DNA of 64,000 bases from Halobaculum gomorrense (GTDB lineage Archaea > Halobacteriota > Halobacteria > Halobacteriales > Haloferacaceae), in NCBI RefSeq assembly GCF_900129775.1, contig NZ_FQWV01000009.1, positions 29,804 to 93,803 of the forward strand, read 5' to 3'. The translations under genes were made by a program, and so were the position numbers. Numbering within the stretch: the first letter of the stretch is position 1; each line of letters begins with the position of its first letter. Of the stretch, positions 32,805 to 41,272 are shown piece after piece. The notes beneath the pieces are model-generated. The model did not search any database. It was not told the DNA's origin and saw nothing but the letters and a program-made list of their open reading frames with translations.

Positions 32805-33626
32805 ATGTTCGCGCGCCTCGCGACTGTACGCGTGCGACCGACACTCGGCTTCGTGACGCAACTGGGTATCGACCTGGACGACTGCATCCGCTTCGCGGGG
32901 AGGGAGGGGTTCGACTACGTCGAGGTGCTGATGGACGGCGACAACCGTCGGGGGAGCCTCGCCGAGCGGGCCGGGGACGTTCGCTCGTCGCTCGCCGCCA
33001 CCGACCTCGACGCGGCGGTCCACCTACCGTTCCCGATAGACCTCGGGTCGCCCCACGACCGTCAGCGCGAGGGCGGCGTGGCGGAGCTTCGCGCCTGCCT
33101 CGACGTGGCCGCGGACCTCGGGGCCGGGACGGCGGTCGTCCATCCGACGGCGACGGCGTGGGACGCCGCCTGGGACGGCGACCGCCTGCGCCCGCTCGTG
33201 TACGACTCGCTCGACCGGCTCGCCGACCACGCCGGTCCGCTGGGGATCGAACTGTGCGCGGAGAACATCTTCGGAAGCGTCCACACCGTCGCGGAGATGC
33301 CGGCCCTGCTGGAGGAGACGACGGTCTCGATGACGCTCGACACGGGCCACGCCCGGGTGTCGGGGTACGACGAGGCCGACACCGCGGCATTCGTCGCCGA
33401 CCACGCCGACCGCGTGCGGCACGTCCACCTCAACGACACTCGGCGGCCGGCCGACGAGCATCTCCCGTTCGGCGCCGGAACGATCGATTTCGAACCGATC
33501 CTCGGGGCGTTCCCGGAGGGGTGGGACGGCTCGCTCTCCCTGGAGGTCGGCACGCGCGACCTCGACTACATCGGCGAAAGCAAGCGCCGTCTGGAGACGG
33601 TGCTGGAGCGGGTCGACGCCCGATAG
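32805..33626 (+). CDS. sugar phosphate isomerase/epimerase (xylose isomerase-like TIM barrel)
   Basis: 273 residues from ATG 32805; GTG 32832 (VRPTLGFVTQLG) is a likely alternative start because homologues begin near there. The AP_endonuc_2/xylose-isomerase TIM-barrel pattern is seen: FDYVEVLMDG, AVHLPFPIDLG, AVVHPTATAW, IELCAENIFGS, MTLDTGHARVSG and VRHVHLNDTRRPADEHLPFGAGTIDFEPIL. Conserved Glu, Asp and His residues would bind a metal. The substrate is unknown. It lies 175 bp upstream of the glycerol-3-phosphate-type ABC transporter operon but has its own spacing, so a functional link is only suggestive. Confidence 0.8.
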   Translation: MFARLATVRVRPTLGFVTQLGIDLDDCIRFAGREGFDYVEVLMDGDNRRGSLAERAGDVRSSLAATDLDAAVHLPFPIDLGSPHDRQREGGVAELRACLDVAADLGAGTAVVHPTATAWDAAWDGDRLRPLVYDSLDRLADHAGPLGIELCAENIFGSVHTVAEMPALLEETTVSMTLDTGHARVSGYDEADTAAFVADHADRVRHVHLNDTRRPADEHLPFGAGTIDFEPILGAFPEGWDGSLSLEVGTRDLDYIGESKRRLETVLERVDAR

Positions 33627-33763
33627 CTCCGGCGAGTCGAGCCCGACTCGACACCGCCTCCAATCGGTTGGATCCCGCTCAATACCGCTCCCGATCGGTC
33701 GGGTGCGCTCGCTCGACCACGGGTGCCCTCCGACGACTACGTGACAGCACGGAGTACTCTTAG

Positions 33764-33771
33764 CAACGTTG
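33764..33771. promoter_or_regulatory. palindrome CAACGTTG in the ugp operon promoter region
   Basis: An 8-bp palindrome lies 31 nt upstream of the binding-protein ATG, directly downstream of an AT-rich TACTCTTAG element at about 33755-33763. This places it where an operator could block initiation. Short palindromes arise by chance, so confidence is low. Confidence 0.3.
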
Positions 33772-33785
33772 ACAGCGGGCCACTC

Positions 33786-33790
33786 GGAGG
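33786..33790 (+). promoter_or_regulatory. Shine-Dalgarno-like GGAGG before ugpB
   Basis: GGAGG is 11 nt upstream of the ATG at 33802 and fixes this start. It implies a leadered transcript, unlike most genes in the window. Confidence 0.45.
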
Positions 33791-33801
33791 ATCCGACCGC
33801 A

Positions 33802-35190
33802 ATGAGCCAGCAAGACGGCGGTTCGGGTGTAGGTGTACGTGGGCGGCGTGGATACCTCGCGGGCGTGGGGGCGGCGGCCTCCCTCGCGGCGGCGGGGTGT
33901 CTCGGTGTCGGCAGTAGCACAGGCAGCGGCGGCGCCAACCAACTCGGCGGGAACGTTACCATCGACTGGTGGCACGCGATGGGCGGGAACCTCGGGCAGA
34001 CGGTGAACGAACTCGCGTCAGAGTTCTCGAAGCAGTCGGACTCCGTGACCGTCGAGCCCAGCTACAAGGGGAGCTACTACGAGACGCTGAACGCGACGAC
34101 CTCGGCGATCAAGGCGGGCAAGCCCCCGACGGTCGCGCAGATCGTCGACCTCGGCTCGCGGCTCGCCATCGATAGCGGGGCGTTCGCGACCATCGAGGAC
34201 GTAATGGGCGACACGGTCGACTGGAGCCGGTATCACGACCCGGTGATCGACTACTACACGTGGAACGGGAAGGTGCAGTCGCTACCGTTCAACTCCTCGA
34301 ACCCGATCCTCTACATCAACACCGACGCGTTCGAGGCGGCGGGGCTGGACCCGTCGAACCCGCCCGCCAATTTCGCGGAGGTCAAGCGGGCCGCGCGGGC
34401 GCTCGTCGACGAGGGGGTCACCGAGAAGGGGATCACCTTCGCGAACGTCTCGTGGTTCCCCGAGCAGTGGTTCGCGGAGGCGAACGAGACGCTCGTCAAC
34501 CACGGCAACGGCCGCAAGGACGACCCCACGGAGATCCACCTGGACAAGCCCGTCGCGAGCGACATCTTCTCGTGGTGGACGGAGATGTACGACGAGGGGC
34601 TGTACCTCCACGCGGGCAAGGGCGGCTGGGGCGTCGCGAGCCAGGCGTTCCAGAACGAGAAGACGGGGATGTACATCTCCTCGACCGCGGGCGTCGCGGG
34701 CACAACCAAGGGCGCAGCGCAGAACGGCTTCGGGCTCGAGACGGCGTACTATCCCGTGCCCGCCTCGACGCGGACGGGCGTGGTCATCGGCGGGGCGTCG
34801 CTGTGGATGGTCGACTCCGTCTCCGACGAAAAGAAACGGGCCGCGACGGAGTTCTTCAACTGGCTTTCCGAGCCCGAACAGCAGGCCAAGTGGCACCGCG
34901 GGACGGGCTACTTCCCGATCACGAAGGACGCCGTGACGCTGCTGGAGAAGGACGGCTGGTTCGAGAAGAATCCCAACTTCCGGACGGCCTTCGAACAGCT
35001 CGACGACACGGAGACGACGCAGGCGACGAAGGGGTTCCAGTGCGGCCCCTCACAGAAGGTCCGTGACATCGTCAGCGAGGCGTACATCACGATGATCAAC
35101 TCCGACCGGGCGGTCGACGACGTGCTCGCCACGGCGAAGGGGAACGCCGACGACGCGCTCCAGCAGTACATCGAGAGCAAGGGGAACTGA
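33802..35190 (+). CDS. ugpB: glycerol-3-phosphate-type ABC transporter, substrate-binding lipoprotein
   Basis: 462 residues. The signal region has twin arginines Arg15-Arg16 (GVRGRRGYLAGVGAA) followed by a hydrophobic stretch and a lipobox AAGC with Cys33, so a Tat-exported lipoprotein is expected. The mature part has the UgpB-type opening TIDWWHAMGGNLGQTVNELASEF. Other family blocks are VAQIVDLGSRLAIDSGAF, NSSNPILYINTDAFEAAGLDP and EFFNWLSEPEQQAKWHRGTGYFP. UgpB binds sn-glycerol-3-phosphate or its diesters. Substrate assignment rests on family similarity. It heads a tight operon; ugpA starts 2 nt after this stop. Confidence 0.88.
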   Translation: MSQQDGGSGVGVRGRRGYLAGVGAAASLAAAGCLGVGSSTGSGGANQLGGNVTIDWWHAMGGNLGQTVNELASEFSKQSDSVTVEPSYKGSYYETLNATTSAIKAGKPPTVAQIVDLGSRLAIDSGAFATIEDVMGDTVDWSRYHDPVIDYYTWNGKVQSLPFNSSNPILYINTDAFEAAGLDPSNPPANFAEVKRAARALVDEGVTEKGITFANVSWFPEQWFAEANETLVNHGNGRKDDPTEIHLDKPVASDIFSWWTEMYDEGLYLHAGKGGWGVASQAFQNEKTGMYISSTAGVAGTTKGAAQNGFGLETAYYPVPASTRTGVVIGGASLWMVDSVSDEKKRAATEFFNWLSEPEQQAKWHRGTGYFPITKDAVTLLEKDGWFEKNPNFRTAFEQLDDTETTQATKGFQCGPSQKVRDIVSEAYITMINSDRAVDDVLATAKGNADDALQQYIESKGN

Positions 35191-35191
35191 G

Positions 35192-36094
35192 ATGAGCGCG
35201 TCGATCGACACGAACCTCCCGTACGACAGCTCGCTCGGCGCGTACCTGCTTCTCGCGCCGACGCTCGTCGTGATCGGGCTGTTCCTCTATTACCCGACGG
35301 TACAGACGCTCCGATTCAGCTTCTTCCGGACGTTCCTGTTCGGCCAGCGGAGCCAGTTCGTCGGGCTGCAGAACTTCACGACGCTTCTCACCTCCGCGGC
35401 CTACCAGCACAGCCTCGCGGTGACGTTCCTGTTCGCGGGCGCCGTCGTGGTCGCGAGCCTCTCGATCGGTCTGTTCGTCGCGCTCCTGTTGCACGAGGTG
35501 TCGGTCGCCGAGTCCGCGTACCTCGTCGCCGCCATCTGGCCGTACGCGCTCCCGACGGCGGTCGCCGGCATCGTCTTCCTGTTCCTCGCGAACCCGAGCG
35601 TCGGCGTCTACACCGTCGCCGTCGAGTCGACGCTCGGCGTCGACGTGGACTGGTTCACCGACGGGCCGCAGGCGCTGGCGGTCGTGACCGTCGCCGCCGT
35701 CTGGAAGCAGATCGGCTTCAACGTGATCTTCCTGCTCGCGGCGCTCAGCGGGGTGCCGGAGTCGCTCGAGGAGGCCTGCCGGCTCGACGGCGTCGGCCGC
35801 CTCGCGAAGCTCCGGCGGGTGTACCTGCCGCTGATCTCGCCGACGCTCGTGTTCCTCGTCGTGATGAACACGATCTTCGCGTTCTTCGGCGGGTTCGCCT
35901 TCGTCGACCTGATGACGCAGGGGGGCCCCTCCGGTGCGACGAACCTGCTCATCTACAAGCTGTTCAAGGACGCCTTCGAGTACGGCAACCTCGGGCTCGC
36001 GTCGGCGCAGTCGGTCATCCTGTTCGTGATCGTCGCGGCGCTGACCTACGTGCAGCTCCGCGTGAGCGACGAACGAGCACACTACGGGGCCTGA
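35192..36094 (+). CDS. ugpA: ABC transporter permease, UgpA type
   Basis: 300 residues with six predicted membrane segments. The conserved permease loop (EAA motif) is EEACRLDGVGRLAKLRRVYLPLISP. The start MSASIDTNLPYDSSLGAYLLL is followed directly by the first membrane span (LLAPTLVVIGLFLYYP), a pattern usual for UgpA/MalF-like proteins. It forms the membrane channel with UgpE and is energised by UgpC. It lies between ugpB (2 nt gap) and ugpE (1 nt gap), so the genes are co-transcribed. Confidence 0.9.
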   Translation: MSASIDTNLPYDSSLGAYLLLAPTLVVIGLFLYYPTVQTLRFSFFRTFLFGQRSQFVGLQNFTTLLTSAAYQHSLAVTFLFAGAVVVASLSIGLFVALLLHEVSVAESAYLVAAIWPYALPTAVAGIVFLFLANPSVGVYTVAVESTLGVDVDWFTDGPQALAVVTVAAVWKQIGFNVIFLLAALSGVPESLEEACRLDGVGRLAKLRRVYLPLISPTLVFLVVMNTIFAFFGGFAFVDLMTQGGPSGATNLLIYKLFKDAFEYGNLGLASAQSVILFVIVAALTYVQLRVSDERAHYGA

Positions 36095-36095
36095 G

Positions 36096-37070
36096 ATGAC
36101 CGCAGACACACCCACGCGCCGCTCGGGCGACACCGTCGCGAACGCGGCCGGTTCCACGGACGCGACCGGCTCCGGCGCCGTGACCGGCGCGGCGACGGGA
36201 GACGCGACCGCCGTCGGCCGGGGCCCCAACGGACTCGGCGACCGGCTGGCCGTCGGCGCGGTCGACGCCTCGACGATCCTGACGCATCTGAGCCTCCTCG
36301 CGGTCATCGCGCTGATGGCCTCGCCGCTGGTGCTCGCGGCGGTGATGAGCACGCAGACGGTCCCGCAGGTGTACGACGTGTCGTACCTCTGGATCGGCGA
36401 CGCGGGCGTGAGCAAGTACGCCGAGGTGCTCACCGACTACGGCCTGTGGCGGTACATGCTCAACTCTTTCGTCATGTCGGTGATCGTCGTGGTCGGGAAG
36501 CTCGCGCTCTCGCTGCTGGCGGCGATGGCGCTGGTCTACTACGAGTTCCCCTACAAGAACGCGGTGTTCTTTCTCGTGTTGTTCACGCTGATGTTCCCGG
36601 TCCCGGTCCGGATCGTCCCGCTGTTCGAGCTGATGGTCGATCTGGGCTGGTCGAACACGGTCCTCGCGCTCACCGGGCCGTACCTCGCGAGCGCGACCGC
36701 GGTGTTCCTGCTCAGACAGCACTTCCAGTCGATCCCGACGAGCGTGGTGGAGACGGCCAGGCTCGACGGGGTTGGCCCCCTGACGTTCCTCGTCAGGGTG
36801 TTGATCCCGATGTCGAGGGGGATGCTCACGGGGCTTGCCGTCATCGAGTTCATCTACGCGTGGAACCAGTACCTCTGGCCGCTGATCGTCATCAGCGACC
36901 AGTCGAAGCAGGTCGTACAGGTCGGCATGAAGTACCTCCAGGCGGTCGGCACCGCGGGCCAGACCGACTGGGGGCTGATCATGGCGGGCGCGATGCTGAC
37001 GCTGTTGCCGCCGCTCGCGGTGCTCGTCGCCTTCCGCCGCCCGCTGCTCGACACCCTCGGAGTCAAGTGA
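36096..37070 (+). CDS. ugpE: ABC transporter permease, UgpE type
   Basis: 324 residues. A 60-residue polar, Thr/Gly/Ala-rich N-terminal extension precedes the first membrane segment (LSLLAVIALMASPLVLAA); this is longer than the typical bacterial UgpE (about 280 aa). The EAA loop is ETARLDGVGPLTFLVRVLIPMSRG, near the C-terminal half. Six membrane segments are expected. It pairs with UgpA. The ugpC ATPase starts 2 nt after this stop. Confidence 0.9.
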   Translation: MTADTPTRRSGDTVANAAGSTDATGSGAVTGAATGDATAVGRGPNGLGDRLAVGAVDASTILTHLSLLAVIALMASPLVLAAVMSTQTVPQVYDVSYLWIGDAGVSKYAEVLTDYGLWRYMLNSFVMSVIVVVGKLALSLLAAMALVYYEFPYKNAVFFLVLFTLMFPVPVRIVPLFELMVDLGWSNTVLALTGPYLASATAVFLLRQHFQSIPTSVVETARLDGVGPLTFLVRVLIPMSRGMLTGLAVIEFIYAWNQYLWPLIVISDQSKQVVQVGMKYLQAVGTAGQTDWGLIMAGAMLTLLPPLAVLVAFRRPLLDTLGVK

Positions 37071-37072
37071 CA

Positions 37073-38248
37073 ATGGCAGACATCGAACTCTCGAACGTAC
37101 GCAAGCGCTTCGGCGACGTGACCGCGGTCGACGGAGTCGACCTGACCGTCGAGGACGGCGAGTTCCTCACGGTCGTCGGCCCCTCCGGCTGCGGGAAATC
37201 GACTACCCTCCGGCTCATCGCCGGGCTCGAGACGGTGACCGGGGGGCGGATCCGGATCGGCGACCGGGACGTGACCCGAGAGGACCCGAGCGACCGCGGC
37301 GTGGCGATGGTGTTTCAGTCGTACGCGCTGTACCCGCACATGACCGCCCGGGAGAACATGACCTTCGGTGCGTCGACGGCGGCCAGCGAGTCGGTCACCG
37401 ACGCGGAGGTCCGGGAGCGCGCCGAGGAGGCGGCCGCGCTCCTCGACATCGGCGAACTCATGGACCGAACGCCCGACGAGCTGTCCGGCGGGGAGCAACA
37501 GCGAGTCGCGATCGGGCGCGCGCTCGTGCGCGACCCGGAGGTGTTGCTGCTCGACGAGCCGCTGTCGAACCTCGACGCGAAGCTCCGCATCCGGACGCGC
37601 GCGGAGCTGGCCGAGCTCCACGACGAGGTCGGGACCACCACCGTGTACGTCACCCACGACCAGACGGAGGCGATGACGCTCGGCGACCGGGTCGCGGTGC
37701 TGGACGGGGGCGAACTCCAGCAGTGCGCGCCGCCCCAGGAGGTGTACGACCGCCCGGCGAACCGATTCGTCGCGGAGTTCATCGGCGACCCGGCGATGAA
37801 CACGGCGCCAGTCCGCCTGGACGACGGGCCGGGGGACTATGGGCCGACCGCGTCGTGGGCCGGCGGCGAGGTCTCCTTCCCGTCCGCCGGGGACGGCCTG
37901 CCCGGCGGCACCGACGGCTATCTCCTCGGCGTCCGGCCGGAGGACCTCGTCCCTGACCCGGACGGGTCGATCGCGATGGCGGTCGCCGTGACCGAGCCCC
38001 TCGGAGACACGCTGCTGGTGCGTGGCGACGTCGGCGACGCCGAGTGGACCGCGAAGGCCGCCCCGACGGCGAACGTGACCCCCGGCGAGACGGTCACGTT
38101 GCGCGCCGACCGCTCGCGGCTCCACCTGTTCGAGGCGGGGACGGGGGAAGCGGTCCTCCACGCCATCGACGCCGACCCGAACGGCCGTTCGGAGTCGCCC
38201 CCGTCGGACGGGACGGAGCTCACCGCCGACGGGAGCGGACGAGACTGA
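37073..38248 (+). CDS. ugpC: ABC transporter ATP-binding protein, UgpC/MalK type
   Basis: 391 residues from ATG 37073. Walker A is GPSGCGKST (36-44), the Q-loop VFQSYALYPHMT, the ABC signature LSGGEQQRVAIGRAL (about 137-151), Walker B VLLLDEPLSNLDAKLR (about 156-171) and the H-loop VYVTHDQTEAMTLGD. The C-terminal third is a TOBE/OB domain typical of MalK-UgpC (EFIGDPAMNTAPV, LGVRPEDL). An acidic tail follows. It energises the UgpBAE importer. The last gene of the operon; the next gene begins 82 bp later. Confidence 0.92.
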   Translation: MADIELSNVRKRFGDVTAVDGVDLTVEDGEFLTVVGPSGCGKSTTLRLIAGLETVTGGRIRIGDRDVTREDPSDRGVAMVFQSYALYPHMTARENMTFGASTAASESVTDAEVRERAEEAAALLDIGELMDRTPDELSGGEQQRVAIGRALVRDPEVLLLDEPLSNLDAKLRIRTRAELAELHDEVGTTTVYVTHDQTEAMTLGDRVAVLDGGELQQCAPPQEVYDRPANRFVAEFIGDPAMNTAPVRLDDGPGDYGPTASWAGGEVSFPSAGDGLPGGTDGYLLGVRPEDLVPDPDGSIAMAVAVTEPLGDTLLVRGDVGDAEWTAKAAPTANVTPGETVTLRADRSRLHLFEAGTGEAVLHAIDADPNGRSESPPSDGTELTADGSGRD

Positions 38249-38329
38249 GGGGCGGCCCCTGGGTTGCTCCGGCCGTCCCGTCCGGAGCGAACCGCAACCC
38301 CTTCCCGCCGGCCGCGCCGACCCCCGGCC

Positions 38330-39226
38330 ATGCGCGTCACGTTCCTCGGGACCGGCTCGGCGATGCCCGTCGCCGACCGCGTCCAGACCGGCCTGCTCGT
38401 CGAGGCGGCGCCGGGCGACCGCCGCCCGCTACTGGTCGACTGCGGCGCCGGGATCCTCCACCGCCTTTCGCAGACCGACCCCGGCTACGAGGCCGTCTCG
38501 ACGGTTCTCCTCACACACCACCACCTCGACCACGTCTCGGACCTCCTCTCGCTGCTCAAGGCCCGCTGGCTCGCCGGCGAGGAGCGACTCCACGTCGTCG
38601 GCCCGCCGGGGACGAAAGCGCTCGTCGACGACCTGCTGTCGGTCGGCGCCTACGAGTACCTCGACGGCCGCGTCGACGTGAGCGTCCGCGAGGTCCACCC
38701 CGGCGCAGAGTTCTCGCTGGCCGGCCTCGAGATCGAGGCGTTCGAGACGCGCCACTCGACGCAGTGTCTCGCGTACCGGTTCGCGGATCGAGTCGACGAC
38801 AGCGACGCCGACCGCGACACGGCGGACGGCGACCGGGCAGACGGCGGCCGGGCTGGCGGCGACCGGGCAGACGGCGACCGGGCAGACGGCGACCCGGCGG
38901 ACGACGAGTCCGACCGCGGGGCAGACGCCGGCGGCGACTTCGTCTTCTCGGGCGACTCCGAGGCGTTCGCGGGGCTCGCGAACTTCGCCGAGGGTGCGCG
39001 CGTGCTCGCGCACGACTGCTCGTTCCCCGACGAGGTCGACGTGGACAACCACCCGACGCCGACCCAGTTGGGCGAGGCGCTCGCGGGTCGCGACATCGAT
39101 CGCGTCTACCTCACCCACCTGTACCCGCACACCGAGGGGCGCCACGAGGAGATGCTCGACTCGATCGGCCGTCACTTCGAGGGCGACGTGCGGTTCGCCC
39201 GGGACGGCCTTCGGTTCGAGCCGTGA
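38330..39226 (+). CDS. MBL-fold metallo-hydrolase, RNase Z-like
   Basis: 298 residues. The metal site is plain: THHHLDHVSDL gives the HxHxDH motif with His63, His65, Asp67, His68; later FVFSGDSEAF gives the Asp ligand, and LAHDCSF and YLTHLYPH give further His/Asp positions. The N-terminus MRVTFLGTGSAMPVADR and the SGDS block match the RNase Z/ElaC-like branch. An in-frame tract of ADGDR-type repeats (residues about 165-189) is inserted between the hydrolase blocks. It may cleave phosphodiester or sulfate-ester substrates; tRNA processing is possible but not shown, since the typical ElaC exosite arm is not evident. Confidence 0.82.
   Translation: MRVTFLGTGSAMPVADRVQTGLLVEAAPGDRRPLLVDCGAGILHRLSQTDPGYEAVSTVLLTHHHLDHVSDLLSLLKARWLAGEERLHVVGPPGTKALVDDLLSVGAYEYLDGRVDVSVREVHPGAEFSLAGLEIEAFETRHSTQCLAYRFADRVDDSDADRDTADGDRADGGRAGGDRADGDRADGDPADDESDRGADAGGDFVFSGDSEAFAGLANFAEGARVLAHDCSFPDEVDVDNHPTPTQLGEALAGRDIDRVYLTHLYPHTEGRHEEMLDSIGRHFEGDVRFARDGLRFEP
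38822..38896 (+). repeat. in-frame 15-bp tandem repeat tract (five units)
   Basis: Five consecutive 15-bp units, consensus GCAGACGGCGACCGG, lie inside the MBL-fold gene and encode ADGDR, ADGGR, AGGDR, ADGDR, ADGDP. Because the unit is a multiple of three, copy-number change would keep the frame. The tract sits in an Asp-rich loop next to EDESDRGADAGG-like sequence. Confidence 0.85.
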
Positions 39227-39242
39227 GCGGCGGAGGCGCCCG

Positions 39243-40199
39243 GTGAACCGCGACGCGCTCGGTTTTCTGACGCTCGCGGCGCTGTGGGGGACGGCGTTCG
39301 TCGCGACGAAGGCGGCGCTCGCGGAGTTCCCGCCGGTGCTGCTGGCGGCGCTGCGGTTCGACATCGCGGCCGCCGTCCTCGTCGCCGTCGCGGTCGCCTC
39401 GGGCGCGCGGCTCCGACCTGCGGGGTGGGGCGACTTCGCGCCGATCCTCGCGGGCGGGACGTTCAGCATCGGCCTGCACCACGCGCTGCTGTTCACCGGC
39501 CAGCAGTACGTTCCGAGCGCCGTCGCGGCGACGCTGCTTGGACTGATCCCGGTGCTCACGCCGGTCGCCGCGCGCGTCGTGCGGCCGGACGAGCGGATCG
39601 ACACCGTCGGCGCCGTCGGCCTGCTCGTGGGCTTCGCGGGACTGATCCTGATCGCCGATCCGGACGTGAGCCAGCTCGCGCGCGCCGGCGACGGGACGGC
39701 GCGTGCGACGGGGGCGGTCGGCGGACCGGCCCTGCCGGCCGCGAACCTCGGCGCGCTGTTCGTGTTCGCCTCCGCGGTCGCGTGGGTCGCGGGCGCGGTG
39801 ACGACCCGCGAGGACGATGCGACGCTGGGGCCGCTGGCGCTACAGGCGTGGATGGCCGCCGTCGGCGCGCTGTTGCTCCACGTCGCCGCCGGAGCCGTCG
39901 GCCAGTCGGCGCTCGCGCTCGACCCGTCGGCGACCGGGCTCGCGTGGCTCGCGTACCTCGCGGTCGTCCCCGGCGCCGCCGGCTTCCTGCTGTACTTCCG
40001 CCTGCTCGACCGGATCGGCCCGATCCGCGCGGGGCTGCTGGAGTACGCCATCCCGCCGTTCGCCGCGCTGTTCGGGTTTCTCGTGCTCGGCGAGACGCTC
40101 GCCGAGGACACCGTCGTGGGGTTCGCCTGCATCCTCTCGGCGTTCCTCCTCGTCCAGCGGGTGCCGATCCGGGCGGCGCTGCGCCGGCGGCTCGGGTGA
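39243..40199 (+). CDS. DMT-superfamily (EamA) transporter, second copy
   Basis: 318 residues from GTG 39243, with ten predicted membrane segments and two EamA repeats. The first repeat begins NRDALGFLTLAALWGTAFVATKAAL and ends VPSAVAATLLGLIPVLTPVAAR; the second ends RIGPIRAGLLEYAIPPFAALFGFLVLGE. The motif pair FxxxKxxL and the Pro-rich TPVAA segment are typical of metabolite exporters. Substrate unknown. It begins 16 bp after the MBL gene and may be co-transcribed with it. Confidence 0.9.
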   Translation: MNRDALGFLTLAALWGTAFVATKAALAEFPPVLLAALRFDIAAAVLVAVAVASGARLRPAGWGDFAPILAGGTFSIGLHHALLFTGQQYVPSAVAATLLGLIPVLTPVAARVVRPDERIDTVGAVGLLVGFAGLILIADPDVSQLARAGDGTARATGAVGGPALPAANLGALFVFASAVAWVAGAVTTREDDATLGPLALQAWMAAVGALLLHVAAGAVGQSALALDPSATGLAWLAYLAVVPGAAGFLLYFRLLDRIGPIRAGLLEYAIPPFAALFGFLVLGETLAEDTVVGFACILSAFLLVQRVPIRAALRRRLG

Positions 40200-40249
40200 G
40201 CGCCACGTCGACGGCGCCGCTCCAGCGAGGGAGCGCCGACCGCCGAGGC

Positions 40250-40501
40250 GGTCCCGACGTTCGAGGTGGCGGTGCTCACCGGCCGGCGGTCGGTCGATCA
40301 CCTCACCCACTCGACCGGGCTCGGGCTGTGGGTCGTCCAGTGGGCGGCGAAACACGCCGGCGGCACCGTCGCGTTCGACCCACCGACGACGGCGGGAACG
40401 CGGTCACCATGCCGTTCCCGCTGGCGGACGGGCCCGAAGGCGGGGGCGACGAGGGTCCGACCGGTACCGGCGACGGCGGTGGGGACGCGGCCGGCTCGTG
40501 A
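40250..40501 (+). pseudogene. decayed histidine-kinase C-terminal fragment
   Basis: In one frame (from about 40252) the translation reads FEVAVLTGRR, then LTHSTGLGLWVVQWAAKHAGG, which is the G2 box and following helix of a HATPase_c domain. The G1 box (DGPGIP) that should precede it is missing and replaced by unrelated residues. After GTVAF the frame shifts; the final strand DGGNAVTMPFPLAD is in another frame, ending at a TGA at 40499-40501. Upstream domains (HisKA, sensor) are absent. This is a remnant of a two-component kinase, not a functional gene. Confidence 0.75.
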
Positions 40502-40537
40502 GTCGGACGACGCTCGGTTCGACGGCGACCGCCGCAG

Positions 40538-41272
40538 TCACCCGATCCGCGTCCCCGCCTCCTCGCCCGCGAGGAACGACTTCACGTCGTCCGGGCCGAA
40601 CACGCACGCGGGCGAGCCCAGATCGAGCAGTTCCCGCACCTTCGCGGCCATCCCGCCGGTCACGTCGGTGGAGTCACTGACCCCCAGCACGTCTGCCACC
40701 TCGCCGAACGCGTCGATGCGCGGGATCACCTCGTCGTCGGCGTCGAGGACGCCCGGCACCGTCGAACACAGGCCGACGCGGTCGGCATCGAGCGCCGTCG
40801 CCAGTTCGGTGACGAGCTCGTCGCCCGAGAGGACGGTCACGCCCTCGCCGGCGTGGACGACGCCGTCGCCGTGCAAGAGGGGGACGAAGCCCTCGTCGAG
40901 CATCGTCGCGACCTGGTCGGTCATCAGCGAGAGGTCGCCGTCGCCGTCGCGGGCGGCCGCCGAGAACGGATGGACGGGCACCGCGGGCACGTCCGCGGCG
41001 TGGAGCCGCGAGAGGACGAACTGGTTCAGCGTCTTCATCGCCCCGTGGACGGCCATGATTCCCTCCACGTCGCGAATACCGTCGCTCGCGCTCACGCCGC
41101 GCTCGGCGGCGTGGTGATGGCCGAACGAGCCGCCCCCGTGGACGACGACCAGTTCGTCCACGTCGGCGGCCGCGATCGCATCGGCGAGCGCCGCCAGTGC
41201 CTCCCCGTCGAGCGTCTCCGGGCGGTCCTTCTCGGTGATGACCGAGCCGCCGAGCTTCAGGATCGTGACCAT
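40538..41272 (-). CDS. ipk: isopentenyl phosphate kinase
   Basis: 244 residues. This kinase phosphorylates isopentenyl phosphate to isopentenyl diphosphate in the archaeal mevalonate pathway, the source of lipid isoprenoids. The amino-acid-kinase fold is shown by MVTILKLGGSVITEKD (catalytic Lys6 and the Gly-rich strand), LVVVHGGGSFGHHHAAERG (with the histidine characteristic of IPK) and LSGDELVTELATALDADRVGLCSTVPGVLD. It ends with STDVTGGMAAKVRE. The start ATG directly abuts the mevalonate kinase stop codon (0 nt gap), so the pair is one operon. Confidence 0.94.
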   Translation of the reverse strand: MVTILKLGGSVITEKDRPETLDGEALAALADAIAAADVDELVVVHGGGSFGHHHAAERGVSASDGIRDVEGIMAVHGAMKTLNQFVLSRLHAADVPAVPVHPFSAAARDGDGDLSLMTDQVATMLDEGFVPLLHGDGVVHAGEGVTVLSGDELVTELATALDADRVGLCSTVPGVLDADDEVIPRIDAFGEVADVLGVSDSTDVTGGMAAKVRELLDLGSPACVFGPDDVKSFLAGEEAGTRIG

